From assembly GCA_013399115.1 (NCBI GenBank), contig VXAA01006530.1, positions 294,610 through 358,609 on the forward strand: 64,000 bases of DNA. Direction: 5' to 3'. The notes beneath the pieces were generated by a model. It was given only the letters and a program-made list of their open reading frames with translations, searched no databases and was not told the DNA's origin. Below, one piece after another: positions 26,510 through 38,643 of this stretch. Within the stretch, counting starts at the first letter, position 1, and each line of letters opens with the position of its first letter. This DNA comes from Anseranas semipalmata. Its lineage: Eukaryota; Chordata; Aves; Anseriformes; Anseranatidae. The position numbers were made by a program, and so were the translations under genes.

Positions 26510-28019
26510 GACATTTAACCATATTCGCAATTCAAAGCTGAGGGAATTTATCACATGGACAAAATTATGCAGATTTTTTTTTTTTTTAATTACAGTAAAA
26601 AGGAGGATTGAAAGTGTGCACGTTTTATATAGGCACATACTTGAAGCTGTGATTCCAAATTCTTAATAATTTAAAATTTTACACTGTTTTTAACTTGTTT
26701 TCCTCACATCTTTTGCAGCCACTGGGTGCATCTATTCCTTTTGCCCCTTTCTCCCTGTTTGATCTTCTGATCCAATTTTATTTGACAGTGAAGTGGAAGA
26801 TCAGTCAGGGTAAGGGGGGCTGTGTCAGAGGCCCATAGGTCAGTATAAATAGCAGAAAAAATTTATGGGGACCTAAAACCTGAAAAGGGTAGGTTGGTTT
26901 ATAATGCAGTTATAGGGTATGTGATACTGATGATACACATGAGAAACGTCTGTCTACATAAGACAAGAATTCTGGAAAATTATCAAAACTGTGTGGTAGT
27001 CAGCATAACAGACTGTAGAATAATGCTTATCTGGACTAATAGAAAGGAGAATGAATTGCTGTGGAAGAACAGGCAGCAGAGAGCAGCAGGAGGTACTGCT
27101 TTGGGTAGCCAGTATGTATACCTTCACTCTGAGCTCCAGATCATAGAAGAATTATATTTGCTGGAATTCTGAGTGATGATTTAGAAGAAGAAAGTGTGTG
27201 CTCTCTTCTAATTAAAGACTCCTGGGCCAGGTGAGCGAGGGAGGTTTCTTGTGAGCAACTAGCAGAAGCACCCAACATGGTTTCTTTGGGCTGAGTACGT
27301 CCTTTGAGAAAGGAACAGAAACAAGCATTATTCCAAAGGTGCAATGGCTGGCAAATTCTTGCAAAGCACTAAAGACAGGTGTTTTCCATAGAGAAGGTGG
27401 AGAACATGAGTAAAACTGAGAGGAAGAAGGCAGGAGACAGCTTATCTGAGAGTAATCATAAAGCAGTGTAATTAATTAAAACTTACAACTCTTATATAGG
27501 GAAAGTGAACTTAAAGAGCATGCATTTCTGTAAACTCAGCCGATGAGCTCTTAGAGCATGACATTTGAAATGGCAAGAACAGCTGGTATTTCCTGGAGGG
27601 GACGAGAGGAGGATGATAGTGGTGGTAAGTTTAAACAATATGCTTGTGGGAAAAGGCTAGGGAAGCATTGTGGAAGAACTACAGGAGAGCTTAAAAAAGA
27701 AAAAAAGTGTACCTACAAATCATGAAGTTCATAAAGTGAGGCGTATAAAGTGAGATGGAAAACAAGTGACATCAATAGCAGGGAGAGATTACTTTTTCAG
27801 AGAAAGACCAAAGATGATTTTAATGTGTTACACAGTAAAGGTACAGAGGATAAAATCTCCATCTAGAAAGCAAATTAGTGTATTAGGGCTTAAAGTTTTC
27901 ATATTAGATTGGCCATATCATTTTAATTATATAATACTTTATAAATGACTGAAGCGCTCTTGGAACATTATTTTTTCAAACTTATTTATTGTGAAATTGT
28001 GGGAAATGGAGGAATTATA

Positions 28020-29010
28020 GTAAGAATGGAAAAGCATGTATAATGCTTGTCTTCAGAAAGGGGAAATACAAGAATTGTAATTCGGTCACTTAATACGTAC
28101 AAACAATTTGCAAGCACTTGGAGATAATAGATGAGTAAGAACAATGTGAATTTATAATGAAGAAATCATTAAACAGATTTAATGCTCTTCTGTGAGCAGT
28201 TAACTGGCCTGGTAGATAGGAGAGAAGCCATATATCTTACTCTGATATTAATACTTCTTCTCATCATATTCTCCTGAGTATGGCATAGAGAATTAAGGAC
28301 TTGGTGAAACTGAGATTCAATGGGTAGAAAAATACTGGGTAACCTTGCCTAACAAATAGCTTTTAATGGTTCACTATTAAACAAAGGATATTTCACTTAG
28401 GATTCAACATATAGGTGATACCTGTGTTTCTGTTCCATGTTTTCCTGACAGCCTGAAGGATCTGCTTGCTAAATTTGCAGACAGTGCTAAACCAGGAGGG
28501 CCTGCAAATGTAATGGAGTCTTGTCTTTTAATTAAAAATTAGTTTGGAAAACTGGAAAAAAACTCTAGAAGTATAATGAATTGCAAGGCGGACAAGTGTG
28601 AAGTATTCTGCTTAGAAATAATCAACTACACTTGTAAAGAATTTAGCAAGTGAATAACATGGCAATAATTTCAAATAACATGGAGATTACAGTAAACAAA
28701 AAGCTGAATGTCATGTTGGAAGGAACTCAGATACCTGATGGAGAGACATAAGTAATACTATAAAACCCAAGATAAGTGAAATAATGGTTGTGATTTATTC
28801 AGTATTAGTGCAATCTCAGCTGGGTCCTGGGTACACCTAGTCTAGTGGAGAAAGTCCAGAGCACCGCGCTGTTCATTAATGTTCTGTAAAACAAGCCATA
28901 CAAGGAAAGAATTGGAGTTTTTTTCTTGCTTGACAGCCAAAATAAGGGGAAACATAGTATTCAGAATGTAAAAAACTAACCAAATAAAGAAGAATGAAAA
29001 GCTCTCATTT
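28020..29010 (+). repeat. Ancient CR1-type LINE, about 1 kb, plus strand
   Basis: A long, badly decayed LINE copy is recognisable from the order of RT-region phrases known from turtle and crocodile CR1 elements: 'TGTCTTCAGAAAGGGGAAA' (28048-28066), 'CAATTTGCAAGCACTTGGAGATAATAG' (28104-28130), 'GTTAACTGGCCTGGTAGATA' (28199-28218), 'AATGGTTCACTATTAAAC' (28365-28382), 'TTTGCAGACAGTGCTAAACC' (28475-28494), 'GGACAAGTGTGAAGTATTCTGCTTAG' (28590-28615) and 'CTCAGCTGGGTCCTGGGTAC' (28816-28835). Reading frames are broken throughout. It is far older than the copy at 5432-6112, showing at least two ages of CR1 activity. Confidence 0.8.
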
Positions 29011-29684
29011 TCTGGGAATTATTCATAAGAGACTTGGTAATTTCTCTTCTGACTCTGAAATTAAGTTTCTGCTTGTATGTCTGTGGTGGTGATAATTTAT
29101 GTTTTGACCCATGGGTATCCAACTGCAGGTAAGTTGGGGGGGGTTATTTTCTGTTTAGTCTTTTTACTACTACTGCCACACCAAAATCGTTGAAATAGTA
29201 ACAGTATACTAAATGCAGTAGTTAATACTGTGTATCATGTAGTAGGCCTTAATTTCCAGACAAAGTATGAGACGTGAATGATGCTTGTCTTTGGCTGTGA
29301 CTTTTTATCTGTTTGTACTGACGAAATGAAAGAAACCCAAAACAATTGATAAGAGTAAGAGAGGCTTAACAATAAAGCAGAGAAGACTGTAATTTGGATC
29401 CCTATGCAGACTCATATTCTCAAGGAAAAATATCTTTTGCTGCTGTTTGAAATTGCTTGTACTTGTTGAACCACTTAAAAATATTTTCAGTATTTATCTC
29501 TAGAAGACAGAAAGCCTTGTATTTAGAAAAATGTTACAACTGGTCTTTGTAGTCTTCATCCAAAAATCGCTAATCCAAAAAGAGGTCATGATTTGTAAAA
29601 TTGTGCATGTTGACTTAAGTGTTCCTTGTAGCACAGAAAACATTAATTTATTCTTCAAGTGTTTGTTTTTTGTTTGTTTTACAG

Positions 29685-29818
29685 CCTGTAATTCCAACCA
29701 GTCCAACAAGCAGTTCTACTACGCCAACAAGTACAATGGGAATGTCCTCCAAAATGGAGAACTCAGCACTCCAGGATGTTTACATTCTTTCTCCTATGTC
29801 AGGACTTTATGGCCCCAG
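29685..29818 (+). CDS. CNKSR2: CNKSR2-type scaffold, exon 4 of window (Ser/Thr-rich linker)
   Basis: This 134-nt exon enters in phase 0 and leaves two bases into an Arg codon, between GTTTTACAG and GTATTT. It encodes PVIPTSPTSSSTTPTSTM, a Ser/Thr/Pro-rich run, and then ENSALQDVYI and GLYGP. Human CNKSR2 has PLIPRSPTSSVATPSST and SSALQDLYIPPPP at this place, so the framework is kept while many residues differ. The proline-rich end typical of mammals is lost here (ILSPMSGLYGP). The segment belongs to the CNK2/3 region known in Pfam as DUF1170, which has no assigned biochemical function. Confidence 0.93.
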
Positions 29819-30413
29819 GTATTTACCTCCTAATGAATGTGAGGTTTTGAAAAACAAAATTTTACACTTTAATTTCACTAGTCTAATAAAAGTGAGCAAA
29901 ATAAAAACACTCAAACTTACATATTTAGTAAAATTGAGAGTTAGAAATGCATTAAGCAGCATATCATTGTTTTGAGACACTTTTAACTTTGATTTAGCTA
30001 GATGCAGGTTGAGCAAGACCTGGTTTGGGTCCTAAACCAGAAAAGCACTTAAAGAAGTCTTTAATTGTTTAGTTTGATTTACTCTCTTGTGACCTCTCGT
30101 AGCTTATTCTAAAGCATGCATTTCTGCAAGGGAAATCCTTGCCATCTCATGTTCCACCAAGTACTTATGCTCCCTTTCAAATACTAGAAAACTCCTGAAT
30201 GACTATGTTTATCTTGCAGTTAAAATGGAATCTGATGATGATTTCATTAATTCATATTTGTGGAAACTGAATCACTTTTTGAAAGTTCTCACATATAGCA
30301 ATTCAATTACAGGACTTTTTTCATTTGTAGAGCTTGGATTAGACAGTCGGTACACTTTAGCTTTTTCATAAAATGGTTAATTTCCCCATACTCTTCTGGT
30401 TTACAATTTTTAG
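29819..30413 (+). other. Intron
   Basis: This 595-nt intron runs from GTATTT to a TTTACAATTTTTAG acceptor. I see nothing else recognisable in it. Confidence 0.9.
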
Positions 30414-30619
30414 GGATGAAATTGGAATAATGTCTTGTGATGACATCAGCAAATTTGGGAAGTCTGGTATGAAAGGCTCTGATTCTCCGAGTTACTTTCT
30501 GGAGCATGAAAGTGGTAAATACTACACCTTAATTGAAGGTGAAGGCCATCCTGGGGGCTCTGACTATGAGAGAAGCAGAGCTACAGGAGTGCGGAGAAGA
30601 GAAAAAACACCCACTCATG
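30414..30619 (+). CDS. CNKSR2: CNKSR2-type scaffold, exon 5 of window (linker)
   Basis: This 206-nt exon completes the Arg codon, encodes 68 further residues and leaves one base of a Gly codon. Acceptor and donor are TTTTTAG and GTAGGC. Recognisable anchors are RDE at the start, MKGSDSPSYFLEHESGKYY (compare human CNKSR2 KGSESPNSFLDQE) and RRREKTPTHG (compare RRESTPTYG in CNKSR2 and REKTPSYG in CNKSR3). Between the anchors little matches, for example the acidic/Gly run LIEGEGHPGGSDYERSR. The exon is hydrophilic, and I see no catalytic or membrane motif. The open frame of correct phase argues against a decayed copy. Confidence 0.93.
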
Positions 30620-32845
30620 GTAGGCTTGATTTCTTTAATGTTTTTAAATTGACTGGATTTACAAATTGTACTATAAGCACTACAACACCTCCAAATATCT
30701 GTCACTTTTTGTTAGGTCATGACCTGTTGGCTCTGAATTTTAGACAAAAGTTTATGTGAAGGAATAATTAGTATAAATACAAGCTAATGTTCAGGATCAG
30801 GATTGTACAAGTTATTTATAATTTTATTCTGCAATTCTTACTTAAAATTTGGAATGATATTTAAGTTCACATTACTTGGATAGCTAGCATCTTCATTTAC
30901 CTGATTTCATTCTGAAGCTCTTGGAGATTATTCTAGTTGCAAAGTTCTGGACTGTTATGCATTAATGTAGGGCCTGAAAAGACATGTGGTATGGAAGTAT
31001 CTATAAGATGTAAGGTCTGCCAAATTCAGCACTGTATTAAATAGACATAACTATTTGAATAGTATGCTATGATGAATTTTAATACTAGAAATATATTTCA
31101 GTATCTTAGAATGGTGACTGCTTAAATATATGATACTATTAAAAAATAATAAACTCTGGTTTTATAGAAATTTTATGTGTATGTAATCCATATAGGTAAA
31201 CAGGTATACATATATGTGCTTGTGTGTAGGTGTATCTATGTAATAAGTATTTTTGGAAATAAGAGTTTTTTTAGCTTGTCTATTAAAACTGATTTGCTTG
31301 GTGTTTGAATTCTAGAATGATACAACTGAAATATAGCAGTGTATTCTCCATGTATATGAGTGGTTTTGTTTTTGAGGCAGTAAGTTATTTTTGTAAAGTT
31401 TGCAGAATTTTAAGATAAAAGATTTATTTTAAAAACTGTAGTTGTATGTGCTCTTGGTGATGCAAATGACATTATTTCTGTGCCTCAGAGAAAGCCATAA
31501 CGACTCCTTTTGGTCATAACATTCTCTACGGCTAGGTTCCATCTTTTGATAAATATGTATGATGCCATCAATAAGTACTTCATTCACCTACTGTGAGGCT
31601 AAGATTTTTTTTTCCTTTCTCTCATTTTGTTAAAAAGAAAAAAAAAGACCAAATTTGAGATTAGGAGTTGAGTAATAAATATAGGCACATAGGGAAACCA
31701 CATGTATTTCCATACACTTAGTTATGCACTAACTTTTATCGTATTAGTGAAAGTATAACATGGGAAAATCTCAGTACTTTAGGTATATGCTATCCCCTCA
31801 ATTTTCAGAAAATCATGTTATCCGAAAACATACTTGTCCTATATGTCTGTTTGTTCTTAAATCCTACTATCATTTTAGTAGCTGAAAAAGCTGTTTTGGG
31901 GAGATAAATGAATAAAAACCTGTATTAACGTACAAATAACCCACAGAAAATACTTTGTCATTCTAAGCAACCTGAGAAAATTGACAGTGGAAAAGAAACT
32001 TGTTGGCATTTAAATTCTGTAATTATTTCAGAAACAAAACAGGAGCAAACCACATATTTTTTTTTTTACAAAAAGCAACTTTTTTTTTTTAATTGTTATT
32101 ATTACTTTAAAGAAACACACTGTACATTTAGTCAGCTGGCATATGGAGAAAAGAATCTTGGGCTTTATGGTTCAAAAAAAACCCCTTAACCCATAATTTA
32201 GAGGTTGTGTGTCTTTGTTTTGTGATACTAATGCACACAGACAAGGACAAAGTGCTTATGCTTTATAGATAGTTTTGCAGCATTCCAAGTTTCATGGCCT
32301 GCTATCAATATTCTGCTGATACCATAGTAGGAATGAATAATGCACATGAATATCTTGCAACTGTAGTGCCATAAAATCACATTAATTAAAACCCTAATGA
32401 CTGAACCTTTAGTTTTTTCTTGTCATTAGCAAACTGCACTCCATCTTTTGTTTTTGAGGCATTTGATAACCTTCATTGAATCTGAATCTTTCTAGTTTTA
32501 CTAAAGCATATTAGTCGCTTTAAAAACTGATTATTTCTTTATTCCAAAATATCTGTTTAATGAGTGAGCAAGTTTTTTTCCAGAAAAGAGTTATAAACTG
32601 CTTTACACTCACAAGTAACTTCACTGAAGTCAGTGGTACTTTCCTTCAGATTGGTATAATGAAGAGGAGAATCTGGCATGTGTTGTTCAATTGATTCCGA
32701 ATGCTACAGCTTTAATAATGTATAGGTGCTGATAAAGAGGATTGAAGGGTTATGTCATGCCTCTAATTTACAGGCATTACTTACTCTACAGACTTCTACT
32801 TTTAATCTTCAGAAATTTTATTGTTTCATCTTGAATTGTTTCCAG
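30620..32845 (+). other. Intron
   Basis: This 2.2-kb intron runs from GTAGGC to GAATTGTTTCCAG. It is very AT-rich, with poly-A/T tracts near 31600-31640 and 32060-32090, and no recognisable element. Confidence 0.88.
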
Positions 32846-32932
32846 GTGATTTAAGACCTGTTTCTATGCCTACTGACTACAGTTGGATAGGGGAGTCAAA
32901 AGAACAAAACATGTACAAGAGGGGAAGCCGAG
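32846..32932 (+). CDS. CNKSR2: CNKSR2-type scaffold, exon 6 of window (linker)
   Basis: This 87-nt exon completes a Gly codon, encodes 28 residues and leaves one G. It is flanked by TGTTTCCAG and GTGAGT. The peptide DLRPVSMPTDYSWIGE then NMYKRGSR aligns with human CNKSR2 KLRPISMPVEYNWVGD and KMKRDSRR. The RPxSMP motif is shared with CNKSR3 too. It leaves one G, which must combine with two bases of the next exon; that junction is the odd one (see the next exon). Confidence 0.94.
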
Positions 32933-35809
32933 GTGAGTATTTATTATTTTCTCTGTGGTTCTCCAAGATTTCTTTTTCTTTGTTACTTAACAACCATGAA
33001 GATATCATCATAGGGAACAAATCTAGTTTTCTTGACTGTCACAGAAAATATAAAAGTGTCTTTTTAGTATCTGGGTTGTTGTGTTTGTATTTTTGAAAAA
33101 TAAAGTTTGTATTAATAGGAGGGTACTTTAATTCTGGTATGGACACAGATAAACACTAAAGGAAAAAAGAGACTATGAGGTTAAATATGTGCTAATAGCA
33201 ACAGTTCTTGATCCTTACAGTTCTGTAAACAGTAAGTGATGTTATAGATACAAGGTAATGACCTTTGGGACACATTTTCATGAATATCTATAAATTTCCA
33301 CTGATTCCACTGGAAACTGTGAAATTTGGAAGAAGTACAGTGATAGGAAAGTTCCCTTTTTCTTCCACAAAAAGGCTATTATGTCATTCAAAAGAATTGT
33401 CAAATATGCTTTGCAAATAAATTTGCTTATTTTAATGCCAATTGTTAAAGATTCTTGAATATATACTATTTGTTCAGAACCTTTTAGGCACAGTGTGGGT
33501 GGCTGAGAGAACTTCAACTTGACTACAAGCGATATGACAAAATTGAAAGATACTCCTGAAAATTAATACAAGATTTTAAACTAGCTTTTTCAGTACTCTT
33601 CCATTCCAAGAGAAAATAAATTTAATTTAAGGCACAAATATTTTCTGATTTATTCCAAATCTTGATGCTTGCTTTAAATTTTATGAATAATACTGTATGA
33701 ATAAGCAAAAGAGAATGGATGAATACAAAATTTTGTAGGCGTTTAATTGAATCTTATTTTAATATATGCTTTTAAATTGTGTTTGCTGTCTGATACTTAT
33801 TCTGCTATATCAGGTAGAAAACTCCTATTTACTGAAGGAAAAATAAGTTTGAACTTTGAAGCTGAGAATATGTCTTTCCTATTGATTTCATTTCTGTTCT
33901 TTTGATTATTCTTTTCATTCTGAAATAGATCAAAAAGTGTACATTTCCCCTTAAAATCATTAAAAAAATACAACTGCAAATGTATTCCATCAAACTTTTT
34001 TTTACATAGAATGATATGATTTCAGTCCTAAACTTTTCTTGCATCTGTAAAATTGGAAAGAACTTGAAATATTAACACAGGATATTTTCTAATTAACGAT
34101 ACTTGATTAACTTTGAATTTAACTATCTTCTTTTAGAAAGGTTCAGACAAAGAATAATTTCATTTAAAAAGCAGATTTGATTTGAACACTTTGAATTATA
34201 CTGTGGAATCCACACTTGAAACTTCAAAAAATAAGTTACATTCCTGTTTTGCTGATTAAAAAATATTTTTTAGTTAAAGCTTTTTCTGTAAAGTTTGCTT
34301 AGATTAAAGAAGTCATCTTTACAAATGGTATTGTTGTGGCTGACAGCTGAACATAAATCATGAACAGTGCATTGAAAATGTCCATTCAAATTTAAACACT
34401 ATGTTAAAGAAAACACAAACTATGCAAGTTACCTGCAGGAGCAATTAACCTGTAGGAGACGGAAATTATAGGCCATTTCTAGAAAGATTAAGAAAATATG
34501 AGATTTAGTTTATGAAATTAAATAAATAAATAAATAAATTGAAGTAAATCTTAAATTATTAGAAGTACAGTCTTTATCTAATGTTACCAGGAGATTGGCT
34601 CTACATTCTGCTTTGTGGCTGAATAACTGGGATGTATTTGAGAACACTGCAGTGGAAACATTGCAAAAGGTTTGTGGAGATTGTCCAGTACAGGACATAC
34701 TTGCTTTTAAATGCAAAACTTCCATTGGACATGGCACATAAAATTCTGTAAAGATGTGTTGACTCAGGAATTAGGTGCATAAAGATTAGAAGTATGTATG
34801 CATATAAATTAATAACAAGGATATGTGACATGCATATGACGTATCCTGGAAAACATTCCTAACATTCATGCTGTTTGTTTTAAAGATTGAAAAGCATGTA
34901 AAGTACTGTCATTTTATTAACAAAGAGTTGAGGATGGCATACATAATTTTACTATAGCTCAACTCCACTTGCTATTTGTGTAAATATCCCTAACTGAACG
35001 TGACATTAACCACGCTGTAAATCATTTTGTGTGTTTATGAAGTGGTACTGGTGAAGATTTTAATGATAATGGTAAGTCAGGTTTTACTTCTGTCTGTGAG
35101 TACCAGTCCACATATCCATTCTAAATTTGGGTGATTCAATACCACGTGCAATAAAGACCAGAAGTTTTGTTTGCCTTTTTTTTTTTTATACCAAATTTAT
35201 ATGTAAATGGATCCCCTGTAAACAGTTCCATAATCCTGAGTTCACAGTGTTGTTCAGCAACTCTATCACTGAGATGAGAGAATGTTTTAAGATTTTAGGA
35301 GATTTGGCAGATCTAGATTTGAATTCCTAGAGCCCAGGATTCTGTTAACAAATGAAAAATAAATTTTTTTCAAGGTTCATTTGAACATCTCATCTCTGTA
35401 TGTTTTTGTAGGAAAAAAATTGAAGTGTTACACATTTGCATTTCTTGTTATTGTGTTGTTTTGTAGTGTTAGTGGACCACTGTACATTTAATAAGAATTG
35501 TTTTCCATGGCATTCAGTACTTTTCATAAATGTAAAACTGAAAAATCAGCTGTGGTGTATTTCCCTTGTGTTCAAGCACACTTCAGATAACATTCAGTTG
35601 AAGCAAGCTGTATGTTTCAAACATCATAGCACAACTGTTATCGTAAACTTACGTGAGATTAAAGTAAACTTATCATAAAAGAAAACAAGGTTTTATTTTT
35701 AGCTGGTAGTAAGCATTAACATTTTTGATTGTAGGAATGAAACCCAGATTCTCCATTTTGTCTTACTGATAATTGTTTTTTCTTTTTTTCCATCCAACCA
35801 CTGACTCTG
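32933..35809 (+). other. Intron with an unusual 3' end
   Basis: This intron of about 2.9 kb starts with a good GTGAGT donor. The end is problematic. The only AG near the following exon is at 35810-35811, and using it shifts the frame; the in-frame boundary is two bases upstream, after TG at 35808-35809. The intron contains an AAAT microsatellite at 34518-34539 and a microexon-like segment at 35043-35071. Otherwise I see nothing recognisable. Confidence 0.7.
34518..34539. repeat. (AAAT)n microsatellite
   Basis: About five units of AAAT repeat lie in this intron. Confidence 0.9.
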
Positions 35810-36057
35810 AGAATTCACTCCTGCGGTATCTGAGCGATGACAAGATACTGGTTATCCAAGAGGAGCCTTTGACACAGAAAGACAGCAAAAGGGACACAGG
35901 TCGTAGGTCAAGAAAAAAGGGCAAAAATGCAGGCAGTCCAAACTACCCCATTAGTCCATCTGTGTTGACATCTACTGTTAACGTTAGGCTTGAACCTGGA
36001 CAACAAGATATCTTGAATTTCTCACTAGCAGAAAACAATACAGTTCCACTTTATCAC
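35810..36057 (+). CDS. CNKSR2: CNKSR2-type scaffold, exon 7 of window (basic linker)
   Basis: The exon ends at CACGTAAGT in phase 0. From 35812 it gives exactly 82 codons beginning NSLLRYLSDDKI; starting at 35810 its first two bases plus the G of the previous exon give Glu, restoring SRENSLLRY, matching SRRENSLLRY of human CNKSR2. It continues with DSKRDTGRRSRKKGKNAGSP (human NSKKDTGKKSKKKG) and QQDIL then VPLYH (human RQDIM and TTLYH). The Lys/Arg cluster is a plausible membrane- or partner-binding patch. The odd point is the acceptor: the in-frame start follows TG, not AG, and the canonical AG at 35810-35811 joined directly to the previous exon meets a stop after nine more codons. Confidence 0.88.
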
Positions 36058-38190
36058 GTAAGTACATAACAAAGAAAATGTTATTATATTTTTATTTATT
36101 ATGTTATTACCTGGAAAAAAACATTAAAATTATTTCCTTTTAGGATTGATACAGGTACAAAGGCATATTCTTGTACTTTACGTTTTAATATTGTATTCTG
36201 TGGTCCAAGAAATTTTATTAATATCCATTTCAGGATAGCATTCACATGAGAACAGTCTAGACAGATGGAAAAATGCAGGGCAAGCACCATTTGATATCAG
36301 ATGCTTTAAGTAAAGTAGTGAGTTTCATTAATTTCACCATATTTTTCTTCGAAGGTTCATAAGGATCTCATATGCATGCTCTGATAATAATTAATTAGGG
36401 ATTACTTTAAAAGTTATTATATATCTAATTTAGGCACTGTTTTCTAAAAATGTACTTAAGCTTCATGGAGTTACTGTTTATTTATATTGCAGTACCATGG
36501 CCACAGTCCAGTAATGTGAATTTGTTCATTCTGATAATGCAGGAAATATTTTGGAGTGAAAACTGTGGAGAAGACATAACTCAGTGGATTGTCACTAACC
36601 TGGAAGCAATAAATCTGTAATAATTCTAACCCCCAGATGAAAAGCCAGTTCTTCTAACTACCATGAAAAATCACTAGGTTCTCACAACTGTCAGCTAGTA
36701 CAGAATTTTGCTCTATTGATTAGGATGCCCTGAAATAATGAATAGTCTTTCAGAGATCAGTTTTCACTGTTCATGCTTTGTATGTGTACCTCACCTTCTG
36801 TAGAGGCCTTCTTAAAGTTTACTCATGGTCCTACTATTTGGGAGCAGACCGCTCCATTCTCGTGACACAGAGTAGTATCTTCAAAGTGTTTTGGGCTCAA
36901 ACCTTAATATCTTTGAGTCAGTTTTACTGAAAAAGAGCCTATTTCTTCCCCACAGTCAGTATGGATGCTTTTCAAGGTGTATTTATTTTCTAATCATCAT
37001 GAGCTTCCTCTTAGAATATGTAAGAGGAAAAAGCAGGACTTGTAGCAAGTTTCTGGATTCTACTGGATGATTCTCTCTGTAAGCAAAATCTTTGGAGATG
37101 ATTGTATTTGCATCAAGTCTGAGAGCTGAGTAAGGTTTGCCTAAGGGGATACAATCAGAACATAGCCTGCCATTCATCTCTGTTTCCTGCAAGCTGCCAG
37201 CATTTGGTAGTCTGAAGATCGGATACTTTCCTTCTGTCTTCAGGAAAATTTAAATTTCCCTTTCCTATGCCACTAGAACTTAGTATTTTTGGAAAACATG
37301 GAAGGTCTTTTTCCCCCAGCTTCAGAGAAAGTCAAGTAGTTTATAAATCAAGTCACGTGGCTGGTTAGTAGCAGGTGTTTCTTACATCCATAAACTCTTA
37401 CACAGATTATCAGGTTCACAAAGTCAAAGAAAAAGATTTCAAATCCAGAGAGAAAACTTAGCTAGCTTGCTAGGAAGAGTGAGAAAATCATTATGCAAAT
37501 CTGAAAAAAAAAAAAAATCATAATTCTGTAGATAAATCAACTGGTTTTCATGAGGTTTTGGAAGAATGGTGATTGTCTGTTGACTCATCTGACTTCTGAA
37601 GAAAGGGAGATGGGTCATATGGGGTGCTAGTTGTGCTCTTTAAATAATGATAGTTGTTGGTTAAGTTCCCAGAGGCAGTTCTGTTGTCATACCATTTACT
37701 TTTCATCATCAAAGCAACCTCTGTTTAAAGTTCCAAGGTGAAATATATTTCCTGGCAAAGTCAAGATAAAAGTTTCTCTTTAATTCAGTTAAACCAGAAT
37801 TTAATGTTTTGAGTGTGTTAAGAACTCATCAAACTGAAATCAGATGCCTTGCCCTTTTAGTCTAGCAATGACAAAAGCCATAATTTCAGAGGATGCATAA
37901 GGCAGATGTTGGGCAACATACAAAGGAGTAGTCCGAAGTTGATAGTCCTGAAGTGGATAGCCTCAAAAATAGCAGTGGCATTTCTCTTAAAGGCTAATAT
38001 GCCACATATTCACCATGATTTCAGACATGAAGATATATTGCACTTTTTCCTGATACAGTCATACAAGCTTTGTGTTCTGTATAGCAATTTGCAAATCACT
38101 CTACGCATAAAAACAACCAACTACACTTTATAGAAATATTATTTCATCTTAACAATCTGCAATATTACGATACGCAGTCTTAAAGTAATA

Positions 38191-38643
38191 TCAGCCATTT
38201 TTCAGTTTGTAGGTCAAAGTGACTAGGAGCAGAGTTCTTATGCTGTGGCTTTCATCGTGTATTAAAAGAAATGCATCAGTTTCAAACAAACATGGTAAAT
38301 TAGTAGTATGATATTGCAGGATAACACGATAAATATGAAGAAAAACATAATAACATAATATGTCAACTGTTAAGTGTCTGAATATAATGTTGCAAACTGA
38401 AGAAAACAAAGGCTGCATTGTGGGAGCAGGCAACATTACATGCTGTGGTTGCTCTACCCAAAAAGTCAGTGCAGTACCTGTTACGTAATCTCTATTATAA
38501 TGTGTGGTAATTACAGGGGAGGATACATGAAGACAGTCTTTTGTAGACTGATATAGTGGTATAAATTCTTCTATCAGAATAAGTGTTCCAAACAACATTT
38601 GAGACAGAACTTTGCAGTCCTTCAGGAGAGTCAAAGGAATCAA
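38191..38643 (-). other. 150-codon open frame on the minus strand, unrecognised
   Basis: This is the longest open frame in the window outside the CR1 element. It lies antisense within a 10.9-kb intron, begins with ATG and encodes a Leu/Ile/Thr-rich product, for example MLFGTLILIEEFIPLYQSTK. I do not recognise a family. I see no promoter, splice site or polyadenylation context that would make it a gene. It may be chance or a remnant of an unlisted mobile element. Confidence 0.2.

Noticed and set aside
37350..37380. MIR-like core word (AAGTCACGTGGCTGGTTAGT)
   Set aside because: Too short and isolated to support a SINE call.
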